Shown here: in pieces, positions 1 to 10,111 of the stretch
Layout of the letters: every line of letters begins with the position of its first letter
How positions within the stretch are numbered: position 1 is the stretch's first letter
Assembly: GCA_947631205.1 (NCBI GenBank)
Contig: CANRKL010000010.1
Coordinates: 1-32,602 of the forward strand
Length of the DNA: 32,602 nt
Source: an uncultured Bacilli bacterium
GTDB taxonomy: Bacteria > Bacillota_I > Bacilli_A > RF39 > UBA660
Reading direction: 5' to 3'
Position numbers and translations under genes: made by a program
Notes under the pieces: generated by a model
Told to the model about the DNA's origin: nothing
Database searches by the model: none
Seen by the model: only the letters and a program-made list of their open reading frames with translations

Positions 1-1
1 A

Positions 2-115
2 CAAACTTTAATATCAGAATATAAATTAAAATTGATAGATAAGAAAATATTAGAAACAAAATTAAAAGAGATGAAATCTTTAATTAAGAATGATTTAGAA
101 GAAAATAAAATGTAA
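2..115 (+). CDS. 3' end of an uncharacterised CDS (truncated by window start)
   Basis: Frame 2 is open from the window edge: ...QTLISEYKLKLIDKKILETKLKEMKSLIKNDLEENKM* ending TAA at 113-115. Confidence 0.45.
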   Translation, partial: QTLISEYKLKLIDKKILETKLKEMKSLIKNDLEENKM

Positions 116-152
116 TGGAATATCAGCATGTTGCATGTTTATAAAAAATAAA

Positions 153-173
153 CGTCACACTATTAGTGTGACG
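153..173 (-). terminator. Hairpin terminator downstream of tRNA-Cys
   Basis: cgtcacact-att-agtgtgacg, 9-bp perfect stem, followed on the minus strand by TTTATTTTTT. Confidence 0.7.
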
Positions 174-184
174 ATTCTTACTTT

Positions 185-258
185 TGGAGGAGCCAGCCGG
201 ATTTGAACCGGCGATGAAGGTGTTGCAGACCTGCGCCTTACCACTTGGCTATGGCTCC
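185..258 (-). tRNA. tRNA-Cys (anticodon GCA)
   Basis: Acceptor GGAGCCA/TGGCTCC, U73 discriminator, encoded CCA, T arm CCGGTTCAAATCCGG, anticodon loop CTGCAAC. Confidence 0.93.
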
Positions 259-350
259 ATTACAAATGATATTTTAATATAAAATACCATATTTGTCAAA
301 AGAAAAAATTTATATCTTTTATAATATCATATGATTACAAGAATTTTTGG

Positions 351-1958
351 TCATTCTCTTAAATTCATTACATAAATTTTTCCTCTTATATTAACTAATA
401 AATCTATTTTTTCCGCTGATTCTATTTCACTTGGAACTATTAAAATCCAATAATCTTTTAATTGATTAGGTGTTATATTTGTAACAGTTGTTTCTTTAGT
501 GTTATTATTTCTAGTATATCTTACTTGAACAAAATCTTTAATAAAGTTATTTGTTCCTTTACGTGCTTTATAGTAAGATGAGTTACTATCTATTTTAAAA
601 TTTCTTTCTATTGCTAACAAAGTTTTATTTGCCCCATATTTTACTGGGTCTACTCCAATAGTTTCTTGTAAATTTTGACACATTAAACTACTACATTTTT
701 CATAATTATAAGTATAACTTTTAGTTATAGAGTAACTTTTTAATTGAATTTCAGTTGCTCCTAATCTTGTATCACTTAATTCTAAAATTTTACCAAAATT
801 AACTACTTTTTCATCACTATTTTTTAATATTTTTTCATAGTTTAAATTAACTTCTTTGTATACAGGAGTTATTCCTAAATTTGTTTGAGCGATAGACTCT
901 AATATTCTTAATTTAATATTTTTATTAACTTTATTTTCTGGTATTTCATAACAAATAACATACGTATTAGTAACTCCAGAATCTATAGTAGTATCTCTTG
1001 TATAAGGAATTCCTAAATCTATGAAAAAGCTTCCTTTATCTAAAACAGGCATTATACTTTCATCATCAGCCATTATTTTAAAGTTTTCATAATCTAGTCT
1101 AGTTGAATTTTTACTTCGATTTTCTATTTTTAATGAAACAGCTAGATAATATTTACCATCTATCTTACGTCCTCCTACATCTAAATTACTTAATTCACTA
1201 TCAACTACTTGAACTAATAAGCCATTATGGTTAAAACTTTGTAATTGTTTAAAATTTTGATGATAAATGCCATAATTAAAATATAAAATTGTCCCTACTA
1301 ATACAACTAAAAAGATAATAAAGAAAAAGAAAGTTGATTTATTTTCAATAAGATAATATTTTATTTCTCTTATTAATCTTCTAAGACCTCTTTTGTATTT
1401 ATAAGAATTATCTCCTAGGTTAAGCTCAAACTCTTCACTATCAATATCTTCTATCTCTAATTCTTTAATATCAGCTTCAAAATTAAATTTTTTTAAATTA
1501 AAGCCTATAGCTCTTTGAACTGTAAAAAATATGAAAAAGTATTGAGGAATATATACTAAATAGGAAATATCACGATATAACCTTGCTGATTTAGCGGCTA
1601 AAGTTTCTGTTTCAATTAAAGTAAAAGCATTATAATAGAAAGTAATTACAATTAATAAAATTATATAAAAAATCATTATAAACATATAAAATTTAGTGCT
1701 TTTTTCTTTTTGTTTCATAAGAAAATAAATAGCTAATGATAATAAAACAATTCCAATAATAGCAATATATATAAGATAACTAATATAATTACTAGCTATA
1801 TTTATTTCACTTACAGTATAGTTATTTTTAATAAAGACATTAAAAAAATTAACGATATTTCTTGTTTTTATAATTAAATAAAGTAGCGGAAGGCATAAAA
1901 TAATATGGATTAATTTAAAATGCTTTATTAAAAAAGCATAAGGTTTTTTTAATACCAT
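351..1958 (-). CDS. Uncharacterised membrane protein with an extracytoplasmic C-terminal domain
   Basis: 535-aa ORF with several hydrophobic segments, then a C-terminal beta-rich region containing '...YLAVSLKIENRSKNSTRLDYENFKI...' (DUF4352-like style). Confidence 0.7.
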   Translation of the reverse strand: MVLKKPYAFLIKHFKLIHIILCLPLLYLIIKTRNIVNFFNVFIKNNYTVSEINIASNYISYLIYIAIIGIVLLSLAIYFLMKQKEKSTKFYMFIMIFYIILLIVITFYYNAFTLIETETLAAKSARLYRDISYLVYIPQYFFIFFTVQRAIGFNLKKFNFEADIKELEIEDIDSEEFELNLGDNSYKYKRGLRRLIREIKYYLIENKSTFFFFIIFLVVLVGTILYFNYGIYHQNFKQLQSFNHNGLLVQVVDSELSNLDVGGRKIDGKYYLAVSLKIENRSKNSTRLDYENFKIMADDESIMPVLDKGSFFIDLGIPYTRDTTIDSGVTNTYVICYEIPENKVNKNIKLRILESIAQTNLGITPVYKEVNLNYEKILKNSDEKVVNFGKILELSDTRLGATEIQLKSYSITKSYTYNYEKCSSLMCQNLQETIGVDPVKYGANKTLLAIERNFKIDSNSSYYKARKGTNNFIKDFVQVRYTRNNNTKETTVTNITPNQLKDYWILIVPSEIESAEKIDLLVNIRGKIYVMNLRE

Positions 1959-2013
1959 AATTAGTCACCCACTTTTCTTGATATATTTATTATAATGAAA
2001 AAAATCCTGTTTA

Positions 2014-2328
2014 TCAAGATTTTTTGTTTACTAATATTTGTCCTTCTGACAAGTATATTATATTATTATCATTTAAGACATCAGCAATATTTGTTTTAAA
2101 CATTGAAGCTACATTATTTAAAGTATCTCCCTCTTTAGTTATATAATATGAATATCCACTTTTAGGAATTAATAAATTTTGATTTGGATAAATATAATCT
2201 TCCATTTCTAAGCCATTCATTGTGGCTAATAATTCGGGATTTATATTATATTTTCTAGCAATAGCATATAGAGAATCTCCTTTTTCAACTGTATAAGTAT
2301 TAAAATAATTTGTATCATTTATAGGCAT
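2014..2328 (-). CDS. Small protein with two LysM domains
   Basis: YTVEKGDSLYAIARKYNINPELLATMNGL...IYPNQNLLIP followed by YYITKEGDTLNNVASMFKTNIADVLNDN...: two LysM modules. Confidence 0.85.
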   Translation of the reverse strand: MPINDTNYFNTYTVEKGDSLYAIARKYNINPELLATMNGLEMEDYIYPNQNLLIPKSGYSYYITKEGDTLNNVASMFKTNIADVLNDNNIIYLSEGQILVNKKS

Positions 2329-2398
2329 TTTTCATCACTCCTATAGTAAAATATGTATTTTTTAAAAAAGTGACACTTGTTATTCAAATATTACTTTA

Positions 2399-3113
2399 TT
2401 ATCGATTATTTTTTATACTTTTTTCTAATTTTTCATTATAATAGTTAAACATTTTTGGTAAAATATCATTCCCTAATTCTGTAATCATTAAAAAATTAGA
2501 CATTAAATTTTTAAATTGTAAAGGACTTAATATTTCACTTAAATATTTTACTGATAAGTAACTTAAATCATACCCATTATAATTTTCATTAATAAATAAA
2601 TTACCATGTGTTAAATCATTTATTTTAGGTATTATTTACGTTTCTTTTTTGAACTTTAAATAGTATTTACAAAAATTATCATTCTCACTTAAAAAAGTTT
2701 TTTCTCCTGACATATATTGAGCCATACCCTCATCATACCACACTATTCTTTTAGAATAATCATTATTTAATACGTATTTCATATATAAAATATGAAATAA
2801 TTCATGGCTTGCTATATATAATTTTTTGGATTGAAGTTTAGGATTTACATAGGCATTAACCATTTCTTTATCATAGGTACCTATTGCATATTCTGGTAAA
2901 GATTTTCTTTCACCTTAACATATATATAAATTCTCTAAATTCTTCTAAATTATCAAAATAATTAACAATTGTCTTTTATTCATTAGAAATACCAAAAAGC
3001 ATTTTATATTCCATTGCTTTTTGATTAAGTATAGGCATTGTTTCTTTGACTAAATTTTCTAAACTATCAGAATAATTTATTTTACATAAATTTGTTTCTA
3101 AAATTTTTCTCAT
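2399..3113 (-). pseudogene. Decayed zinc-metallopeptidase-like gene (HExxH)
   Basis: Conceptual pieces in different frames: MRKILETNLCKINYSDSLENLVKETMPILNQKAMEYKMLFGISNE*, KTIVNYFDNLEEFREFIYMLR*, ...(GERKSLPEYAIGTYDKE)MVNAYVNPK...SHELFHILYM...WYDEGMAQYMSG..., IPKINDLTHGNLFINENYNGYDLSYLS...NNR*. In-frame stops and at least one frameshift. Confidence 0.7.
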
Positions 3114-3134
3114 TATTATTAATCTCCTTTATAT

Positions 3135-4250
3135 TTAATATACAAAAATTACATTATCATAGTTAAAATTCCATTCAAAATTACTCATTAATTCTACTTC
3201 ATTATAATAATTAGAATATCCATATAATTTATCTCCGACAAGATAGTAGATAATATCATCATTTGATAAAATAATTTTTGAAGGGCTTTTTTGACTAATT
3301 ATAATTGGTTGATTTTTAATATTAATAGTTAAATTTTTTTCTTTAGAAAGTGTTACATCTTCCACTAAATAAAAGGGACGTTCATCTTTAATGATATCAT
3401 CAATTTTCTTTTCAACAAATTCTTTTTGATAAGTTATTCCCATTCCTTTTGAACTTACTTTTTTTAATTCTTTTTTTCGAGGATTAATTGTCCATTCAAC
3501 ATTTTCATGTTTATCAATTAAATACATTTTCTCTTTATATACTCCTAAAATAACACTGTCAAAATATATTTTTTCTTTTAAATTCCAAGTAGTAACTTTG
3601 TTATTTTTCATATTAATTATGTAAGCTTTATCAAAATAATAGTCTTGTTCATAATCAGGTACAAATAAATAATTATCAACTTTAGTTATTAAAGGGGCAT
3701 GATATATATCTTTATTAAATATTTTTAAATCAGTAATATTATTATCTTTAATTACACTAAAACCTTTGTAGTTATAGATATAATAAGTGTGATTTAAAGT
3801 AGAATAGACATTTATTTTATCATTGTTTAAATTAATTATTTGATGGTCATTAAAAAGATATTTTTCTAAATTTTTTTGCATTTTTTCACTAGTTAAATGA
3901 AAACTTATTTGTTCATCTTTTTGATAACATACTGGATACAAATAAACATAGTTACTATCCATTGTTAAACATATTTCATTTTCTTCTTCAAATACATTAA
4001 TATTATTAATTAATTTTTGATGACGCTTATAAGATTCTTTAGTAAGAGTTAAAAAATCTTTATTTTGATAATTTATTTTAAAGAAATATAAAGAAGTGTT
4101 TTTCTGATATTCTTCTTCTACTTTAATGTCATTAATATAATATGTTTTTTGATAATCTTTAGGAAACATATATTTAATTATAAATATTATTAAAAGTAAA
4201 AAAAGACAAAAGAAAACTATTTTATTTAATTTCATTTTGCCGATAGCCAT
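3135..4250 (-). CDS. Uncharacterised protein with an N-terminal membrane anchor
   Basis: 371-aa ORF; N-terminal hydrophobic helix KIVFFCLFLLLIIFIIKYMF; a start at MKLNK (4235) is an alternative. Confidence 0.65.
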   Translation of the reverse strand: MAIGKMKLNKIVFFCLFLLLIIFIIKYMFPKDYQKTYYINDIKVEEEYQKNTSLYFFKINYQNKDFLTLTKESYKRHQKLINNINVFEEENEICLTMDSNYVYLYPVCYQKDEQISFHLTSEKMQKNLEKYLFNDHQIINLNNDKINVYSTLNHTYYIYNYKGFSVIKDNNITDLKIFNKDIYHAPLITKVDNYLFVPDYEQDYYFDKAYIINMKNNKVTTWNLKEKIYFDSVILGVYKEKMYLIDKHENVEWTINPRKKELKKVSSKGMGITYQKEFVEKKIDDIIKDERPFYLVEDVTLSKEKNLTINIKNQPIIISQKSPSKIILSNDDIIYYLVGDKLYGYSNYYNEVELMSNFEWNFNYDNVIFVY

Positions 4251-4665
4251 ATTTTTTCTTCTCTTCCATCATAAATTCAGAAATACTTGTCTCTATTTCT
4301 ACTAAAGAATCTTTAGCTAAATTAGTAATAATAACTTGTTCTTTTACAGTATCTATTGTAACTTTTCCCCATAAAAATCCTCTAAATATTTGCATATCAT
4401 TGAATAAATCAGGAGTTATGGAATTAAGAGAATAACCAAATAAAACTCTTTTTTGACCAATTAAAATTCTTTTATTGGTTAAAACAACGGCTGCAGTTGT
4501 AAAAAAATCTAAAAACGAATCATTTTTTTGACCAGCAAAAGCATAAATAACTTCTTCACCAGGATTTAAATGTTCTTCAACTACTGAGGCATTTTGATAT
4601 AATCGCCATGCAACTGTAAAAGGATATTTCTTTTTAAACTCTTTTATTTTTTCATAACAAGACAT
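4222..4665 (-). CDS. Bacterial PH-domain-like protein
   Basis: 147 aa; LNPGEEVIYAFAGQ...AAVVLTNKRILIGQKRVLFGYSLNSI pattern typical of bPH proteins; overlaps the next ORF by a few codons. Confidence 0.6.
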   Translation of the reverse strand: MSCYEKIKEFKKKYPFTVAWRLYQNASVVEEHLNPGEEVIYAFAGQKNDSFLDFFTTAAVVLTNKRILIGQKRVLFGYSLNSITPDLFNDMQIFRGFLWGKVTIDTVKEQVIITNLAKDSLVEIETSISEFMMEEKKKYGYRQNEIK

Positions 4666-4743
4666 ACTATCACTTCCAATTTAATTTTATCACAAAGATG
4701 ACAATAATTGATAAAATTTTTATTTGTGATTAAGAATTTTTGC

Positions 4744-6073
4744 TTATTTTAGGGTATGGGGATTTTCTTTTGTTCCTTCACCGACTACAATCTGTGTACT
4801 CGACCTTAGATAAGCGGCAGGGCGAACGGCACGAGCATCGTAGGCATAGTCGCCGAGCACGCGCCCGTCAGAATACACATAGAACACACGGTAAGCAAAC
4901 GACGAATGAGGGACAGGGGTTAAGGTCCATTGATAATTACTACTATCATATAACCAATCATTTCCTTTACAATCTGGACTACTTTCATTCCAGTTGACCA
5001 TACTTGTTGTTAAACATCTATTTCGGTCTTCTCCTCCTATTGCAAATCCATAGTCAGAGGGATACATAAGTCCTATATACCCATCCCATGTGGTTGTTCT
5101 TGGAACTTTATCAGTACAGTAATTTCCACTGTTGCATGTCTTTCCATTATGATTACTTCGTTCTGCTTGATATGTTGCATTTGCTAGCCACTCTGATGTA
5201 TTGTATGATTCAAAAGTTCCTGTATTCCATCTTACTTTCGCTAATTTGTTTCTTGCTTCCTTAGTTAATCCTATACTACTAAAATCACAAGCTGTCTGAC
5301 TATCTTTTGAACCGTTGTAGCATTGTCCACTTGTTTTTTTCCAATATGCTCCTGTATTTAATGTAGTCATTAAATCAGCTTGACTCCATTCATTTACTCC
5401 TTCTCCTCCGTTTACTCCGTTTGCTGATGAGTCCCAGCTCCAATTTCCTATGCTATCTGCTCTGATTATTTTGACTAAATTCTCTGTGTTACTTATTTCT
5501 CCATATTCATCTACTACTGGTATATTTTTCATTGCTCCTATTATTCGCCATAGGATTTTTCCTCCACTAGAGTCTCTATCTCCTATATCTATATAATTGT
5601 TTGGGTTTGCTCCTATATATCTTAAATTATTATCATATGTATCATCATAGGCAAACATAGAAGGATTTTTTTCTTTTAAGCTTTCAATTTGTCCATAATC
5701 TTTTTCAGTAAAGTATAATGTACATTTGGTTTTAGTTTTAGTTATATTTAATACTTTTGGAGCCCATGACGCATTATCCCATTCAACACTGGCACCATTG
5801 CTACATTCAGCATGCTCAAAATATAAGCCTGCTCCTTTCTTAGGCATTTCATCTAGTTGTTGGTCACTTCCTTTATAAAACGCAAAGAAAACATCGCCAC
5901 TACCTTCATACTGTACTGTCCCTTCCATCACTTTAAAACTGACACTTTCTTGGTAGTTGGCATAACTTTTATTTATTAAATACCCCCCCCCCAGCGCATA
6001 TTACGCCAAGGGCTACCGCAAAAGTCATAAGTTTCTTTTTATTATTTTTCTCTTTATATTTGTCTATTCTCAT
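4744..6073 (-). CDS. Copy A: phase-variable secreted Cys-rich paralogue, OFF at G10 (frameshifted); ORF body 4744..5931
   Basis: Conserved ATG at 6073 opens MRIDKYKEKNNKKKLMTFAVALGVICA, then G10 (5983-5992). With G9 it continues GGGYLINKSYANYQESVSFKVMEGTVQYEGSGDVFF... into the ORF; as sequenced it ends GGGVFNK*. Confidence 0.8.
5983..5992 (-). repeat. G10 homopolymer in signal-peptide codons (copy A switch)
   Basis: taccccccccccagcg on +; 10 C counted. Confidence 0.95.
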
Positions 6074-6146
6074 GACCTCACTCTCTTTCTATTATCTACA
6101 TCATACCACAAAATAAAAAAGAAGTATAATCTTTTTTGTTACACTT

Positions 6147-8033
6147 CTATACTTTTTTACTACGTCCTGTTCTTTCCCAACCAGATACACTTTTTTTTGC
6201 ACTCCACATAGTTTCTTCTCTAATTACTTCACCATCTATCTTTGTAGCTTTTATTTTATCAGTACTAGTATATTTATAGCACTTATCTCCACTTAATTCA
6301 TAACCACTTGGACATTTATAAGATACAAATTCTTTAATTTGGTCTTTTACACAACGATTATTAACTAATCTTGCTGCACTATCTTGGCAATAGTAATATG
6401 ATTTTGTAGTTTTTGATTTAGAACATTTAGTACTTCCCCCTGTTCCTGTTTTAGTATAACCTTGTGGGCAAGTGTAAATTTCACTTCCACTTTTAGTTTT
6501 AGCAGTTACCTTTTTAATACAAGTTTTGCCATTTAACTGATAACCACTTGGACATTTATAAGTGGTACTTATATTTTTAGTAGCTTTAACGGTTTTTTGG
6601 CATTCATTTCCTACTTTAGTATAACCACTTGGACATTTAATTGTTGCAGCTGTCTTTATTGGAGCAAGAGTATCTACGTAACATTTAGTTTCTGTTCCAT
6701 TTAAAGTGTATCCACTGTCACAATATTTTACTAAATAACTACTTTTATATACTTTACATTTACCATTTTTGTAATAAGTTCCACTAGGACAATCATAACC
6801 TGATATAGTTCTTGTATATCTTTTATAACGACTTAAGCCATTGCTACCTACACCCGCAAATTCATAAGTAATTGTATTGGAATTTTTAGGAGCTGTTTTG
6901 TATTGATATATGTTATCTAATTTCCAATTAGTGTATAAGGGATTAGCATTTACATAGACATAGCAACTTTCTTTATTTTTATCATAAGTTCCTTTTGTAC
7001 AACGATATTTTACAGAAGAAGTTAAACGACATATTGATTTGCCTATTAAAGTTCCATTATTACAAGAATATGTAGCAGGAACTTTAGTTCCTTTAGTTTT
7101 AATTATGCAATTTGTTCCGCTTAAAGTTCCAGAAGTACAACTGTAGTTAGTTTTATTTGAAGCTGTTGCATTAATTGTTTTTTGACAAACACCATTTACT
7201 AATTGGTATCCACTGTCACAATAAAGAGTAGAAGCACTTTTGGTAACAATTGGATTAGCATACTCATATTCAGTCTTTGGTGCAGAATAATTTGCCGCTG
7301 TATTAGAAGCTGGAATTACTTTATATTTAGGAGTTGCGTCCACGGTTAGTAGTTTAGACTCGCTATAGCAATATTGACCATTTAAGACAAAACCATCTGG
7401 GCAATCATAACTTTCTGCTGACCTAACTTGTTTTTTATATTCATAAATAGTGGTCAAAGAAGTATCACTAGTAGTATTATTATTTTCATTAGAAGTATTA
7501 TTTGAACTATTTTCTTTTACTTGTTCATCTTTTTTTTCTTCGGTATCTTTATTATCTTTAGTTGTTGTTTTAGTTTCTTTATATGTAACACTATAATCTT
7601 TTTCTTTAGAATCTCCATTACATAATAAGTAAATATGTAAATTATATTTAGTTGCACTTTCTTTAGTTAAACTAGCATAGCTATTTTCTTTATCACACAC
7701 ATTTTTCTTTTTGTCTTTTAGTTCACTAATAAGTGAAGAGTTTATCATATCTTGCAGTGTTAAATCGTATTCTTCATCAACACTATTTGGTCTATTTTCT
7801 TCTTCTTTAAAATAAGTATAAGCCCCTGCTCTCATCATTTCTACATTTTTATCAAATATTTTTTCGCTACTATCCCCTTTTAATTTAGTAAAAACATAAA
7901 TAAAGAGAAAAGCAAAAGCTAATAAAATGGCTAATTTGATTACTATTGAAACCCAATCAGCTTTAAAAGATATTTTTTTAACTTTCTTTTCATTATCTTT
8001 TATTTTTTCAGTTTTTTCTTTTTCTTCGTACAT
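6147..8033 (-). CDS. Membrane-anchored Cys-rich repeat protein
   Basis: N-terminal TM (VIKLAILLAFAFLFIYVF), then many C-P/x-S/x-G-Y-x-L/K-x-G-x-x-C units (CPSGYELSGDKC, CPSGYQLNGKTC, CDSGYQLVNGVC). Confidence 0.75.
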   Translation of the reverse strand: MYEEKEKTEKIKDNEKKVKKISFKADWVSIVIKLAILLAFAFLFIYVFTKLKGDSSEKIFDKNVEMMRAGAYTYFKEEENRPNSVDEEYDLTLQDMINSSLISELKDKKKNVCDKENSYASLTKESATKYNLHIYLLCNGDSKEKDYSVTYKETKTTTKDNKDTEEKKDEQVKENSSNNTSNENNNTTSDTSLTTIYEYKKQVRSAESYDCPDGFVLNGQYCYSESKLLTVDATPKYKVIPASNTAANYSAPKTEYEYANPIVTKSASTLYCDSGYQLVNGVCQKTINATASNKTNYSCTSGTLSGTNCIIKTKGTKVPATYSCNNGTLIGKSICRLTSSVKYRCTKGTYDKNKESCYVYVNANPLYTNWKLDNIYQYKTAPKNSNTITYEFAGVGSNGLSRYKRYTRTISGYDCPSGTYYKNGKCKVYKSSYLVKYCDSGYTLNGTETKCYVDTLAPIKTAATIKCPSGYTKVGNECQKTVKATKNISTTYKCPSGYQLNGKTCIKKVTAKTKSGSEIYTCPQGYTKTGTGGSTKCSKSKTTKSYYYCQDSAARLVNNRCVKDQIKEFVSYKCPSGYELSGDKCYKYTSTDKIKATKIDGEVIREETMWSAKKSVSGWERTGRSKKV

Positions 8034-8146
8034 ATCTATCCCCCATTAATTGTCTTAATATTAACTTAAAGATTAGAAAAAGTCAATAATAAAGTAAGTA
8101 AAAGGGCTTTGTAAAGGCAAATAAAGGCTCTTTTTATTCAAAATGA

Positions 8147-8926
8147 TTAGTTAAATTCTTCTAAAATTTTAAAGTGAATTATAATTACTTTATCATCATC
8201 AGCTAAAATATTTTCTTTATCACATAATTTTTTAACATCTTTATATAATTTTATTTCTTCATTTATAAATTCTACAAACATAATAAAATCATTTTCTTTA
8301 TTGGTAATTAAGGCTTGATATTCTTTTTTCTTGTATACTTTAGGTCCTCTATATTCGGGATACCATTTTATCATTCTAAAGTCTCTTTTTCCTTCTTTTA
8401 TTTTATTTAGAACAAAATCACTATATTGGTATATTAAGGCATTTTCATATTTAGAATGAATTTTGTTTTTAAATCTTTTTGAGGGTATTTTAGTTTCTTT
8501 TAAATCTTTCATACCAATAAATTGTAAATATTTTTGTAATTTTTTTAAATATTCAAGTTCTTGATTACTATAATACTGTTCTTCATCTTTAGATATTTTA
8601 AATGTTTCTGGAGAAAAATAGAGACTTCTTACTACTTCTTCAAATGTATGAGCGTGAGTATGAGAAACAACAAATTTTTTAATAATTTTTCCCTTTTCAT
8701 CTTTTTGCCAGGTCATGTGATTATCAGTAAAAGGATAATAAAAACCTACAGAAGCAATTGTTTCTAAAGCAGATGATATAGTATTATTAACAACTAAATC
8801 TTTTTTATTATTAAAGTAAACATATTCTAATACTTGTCTTTCCTCATCCCAAAAAGGAGTTGGTAAGTTATTATTTCTAAATTTATCATATCTTTTACAA
8901 AATTTTTGATATTTATCTTCTTGCAT
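8147..8926 (-). CDS. Uncharacterised protein
   Basis: 259-aa ORF with good start context (aaggagtatatat upstream). Confidence 0.65.
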   Translation of the reverse strand: MQEDKYQKFCKRYDKFRNNNLPTPFWDEERQVLEYVYFNNKKDLVVNNTISSALETIASVGFYYPFTDNHMTWQKDEKGKIIKKFVVSHTHAHTFEEVVRSLYFSPETFKISKDEEQYYSNQELEYLKKLQKYLQFIGMKDLKETKIPSKRFKNKIHSKYENALIYQYSDFVLNKIKEGKRDFRMIKWYPEYRGPKVYKKKEYQALITNKENDFIMFVEFINEEIKLYKDVKKLCDKENILADDDKVIIIHFKILEEFN

Positions 8927-9104
8927 ATATATACTCCTTAATTTCTAACTATATTATATAATTTTTTCTATAGGAATTCTATTTTATTTAAAAGAAATAT
9001 CCTTTTTAAAATTTTTACATAAATATGCTTTTTTTCATTTTTTGTGACAAATAAACAAGCATTTTTTTTCAAATTACGTACAATAAAATGAAAGGAGAAT
9101 AAAA

Positions 9105-10034
9105 ATGAACTGTAATAATAGTGATTATCAAAGAGCATATAATTATGTAAAAAATGCTCAGAAAAACTCTTTTATTCAAGGGTGTTGTTGTGGTAGACAA
9201 TTACCAGGGCCTACGGGGCCTACGGGACCAGCTGGACCAGCAACTATCGATGTTGGTACTACATCAATAGGTATCCCAGGAAGTTTACCAAGTGTTACCA
9301 ATAGTGGAACTAATCAAAATGCAGTTTTAGATTTCATTATTCCAGCAGGACCAACGGGACCTATTGGACCTACTGGACCACAAGGAATTATAGGGCCAAC
9401 TGGGCCACAAGGTGAGATTGGACCTACTGGGCCTACGGGGCCTACAGGACCTATTGGACCTTTAGGACCGACAGGAGAGACAGGTCCTGCACCAACTTTA
9501 CAAGCAAATGCCACTACTGTGTTACCAGGAGAGGATGCCGAAGTCCAAGTTGTTAACAATGGTAATGGAGATTATACTTTAAATTTTTCTATTCCAGAGG
9601 GACCAACAGGACCTGCTAATGGCTTAAATGCTTATGGTGGTCTTTATTCAACAGGAGCTACTACTCTTTCTTCTACTTCTAGTGGAACTCCTGAGACTAT
9701 CCAAATGAATACTGAACTTCCAGCTTTAAACGTTACAACAAATACTGGAGCTTATTCTATAACTATTCCAAGTGACGGTAATTATTCTATAACTTATAAT
9801 GCGGTTATTAATTTAACAACAGCAGGGGCATCAACTTTTTCTATAAGAACAGGTGGCTCTGATGTACCTGGAAGTACATTAAATGTTACACCTCAAACAA
9901 GTCAAGATATGGACGTTTCTTATAGTTTTATTGCCACTTTAAATGAAAATGACGAATTAACTTTTGCTGTTGAAGGTAATGGACTAGATGGTCAAGTAAA
10001 ACAAGCTTCTGTGGAAGTTTTAAAATTAAATTAA
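9105..10034 (+). CDS. Collagen-like (GPT repeat) BclA-type surface/exosporium-like protein
   Basis: [11 protein letters not shown]...[35 protein letters not shown] repeats, N-terminal CCCG cluster, C-terminal beta-rich domain; SD aaaggag upstream of ATG. Confidence 0.88.
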   Translation: MNCNNSDYQRAYNYVKNAQKNSFIQGCCCGRQLPGPTGPTGPAGPATIDVGTTSIGIPGSLPSVTNSGTNQNAVLDFIIPAGPTGPIGPTGPQGIIGPTGPQGEIGPTGPTGPTGPIGPLGPTGETGPAPTLQANATTVLPGEDAEVQVVNNGNGDYTLNFSIPEGPTGPANGLNAYGGLYSTGATTLSSTSSGTPETIQMNTELPALNVTTNTGAYSITIPSDGNYSITYNAVINLTTAGASTFSIRTGGSDVPGSTLNVTPQTSQDMDVSYSFIATLNENDELTFAVEGNGLDGQVKQASVEVLKLN

Positions 10035-10064
10035 GTTTCTTATACTCCAATTCCTTATTCTTTT

Positions 10065-10093
10065 AGAGAAGTTATCTTTAGCTTCTCTTTTTT
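10065..10093 (+). terminator. Rho-independent terminator after collagen-like gene
   Basis: agagaag-ttatctttag-cttctct followed by T run. Confidence 0.8.
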
Positions 10094-10111
10094 ATTATAT
10101 GAAAAAAGAAG

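Noticed and set aside
4740-4997. + strand ORF MLILGYGDFLLF...RRHSRRARARQ
   Set aside because: Antisense to the GC-rich variable region of copy A; opened by composition, no family resemblance or SD support.
5983-6010. Lipobox/lipoprotein reading of LGVICAGGG
   Set aside because: Cys is not in a good [LVI][ASTVI][GAS]C context and is absent from copy D1 (ALSAMLLGGG).
9314-9559. - strand ORF with [11 protein letters not shown] repeats
   Set aside because: Antisense reading of the GPT/collagen repeats, which are proline/glycine-rich on both strands.
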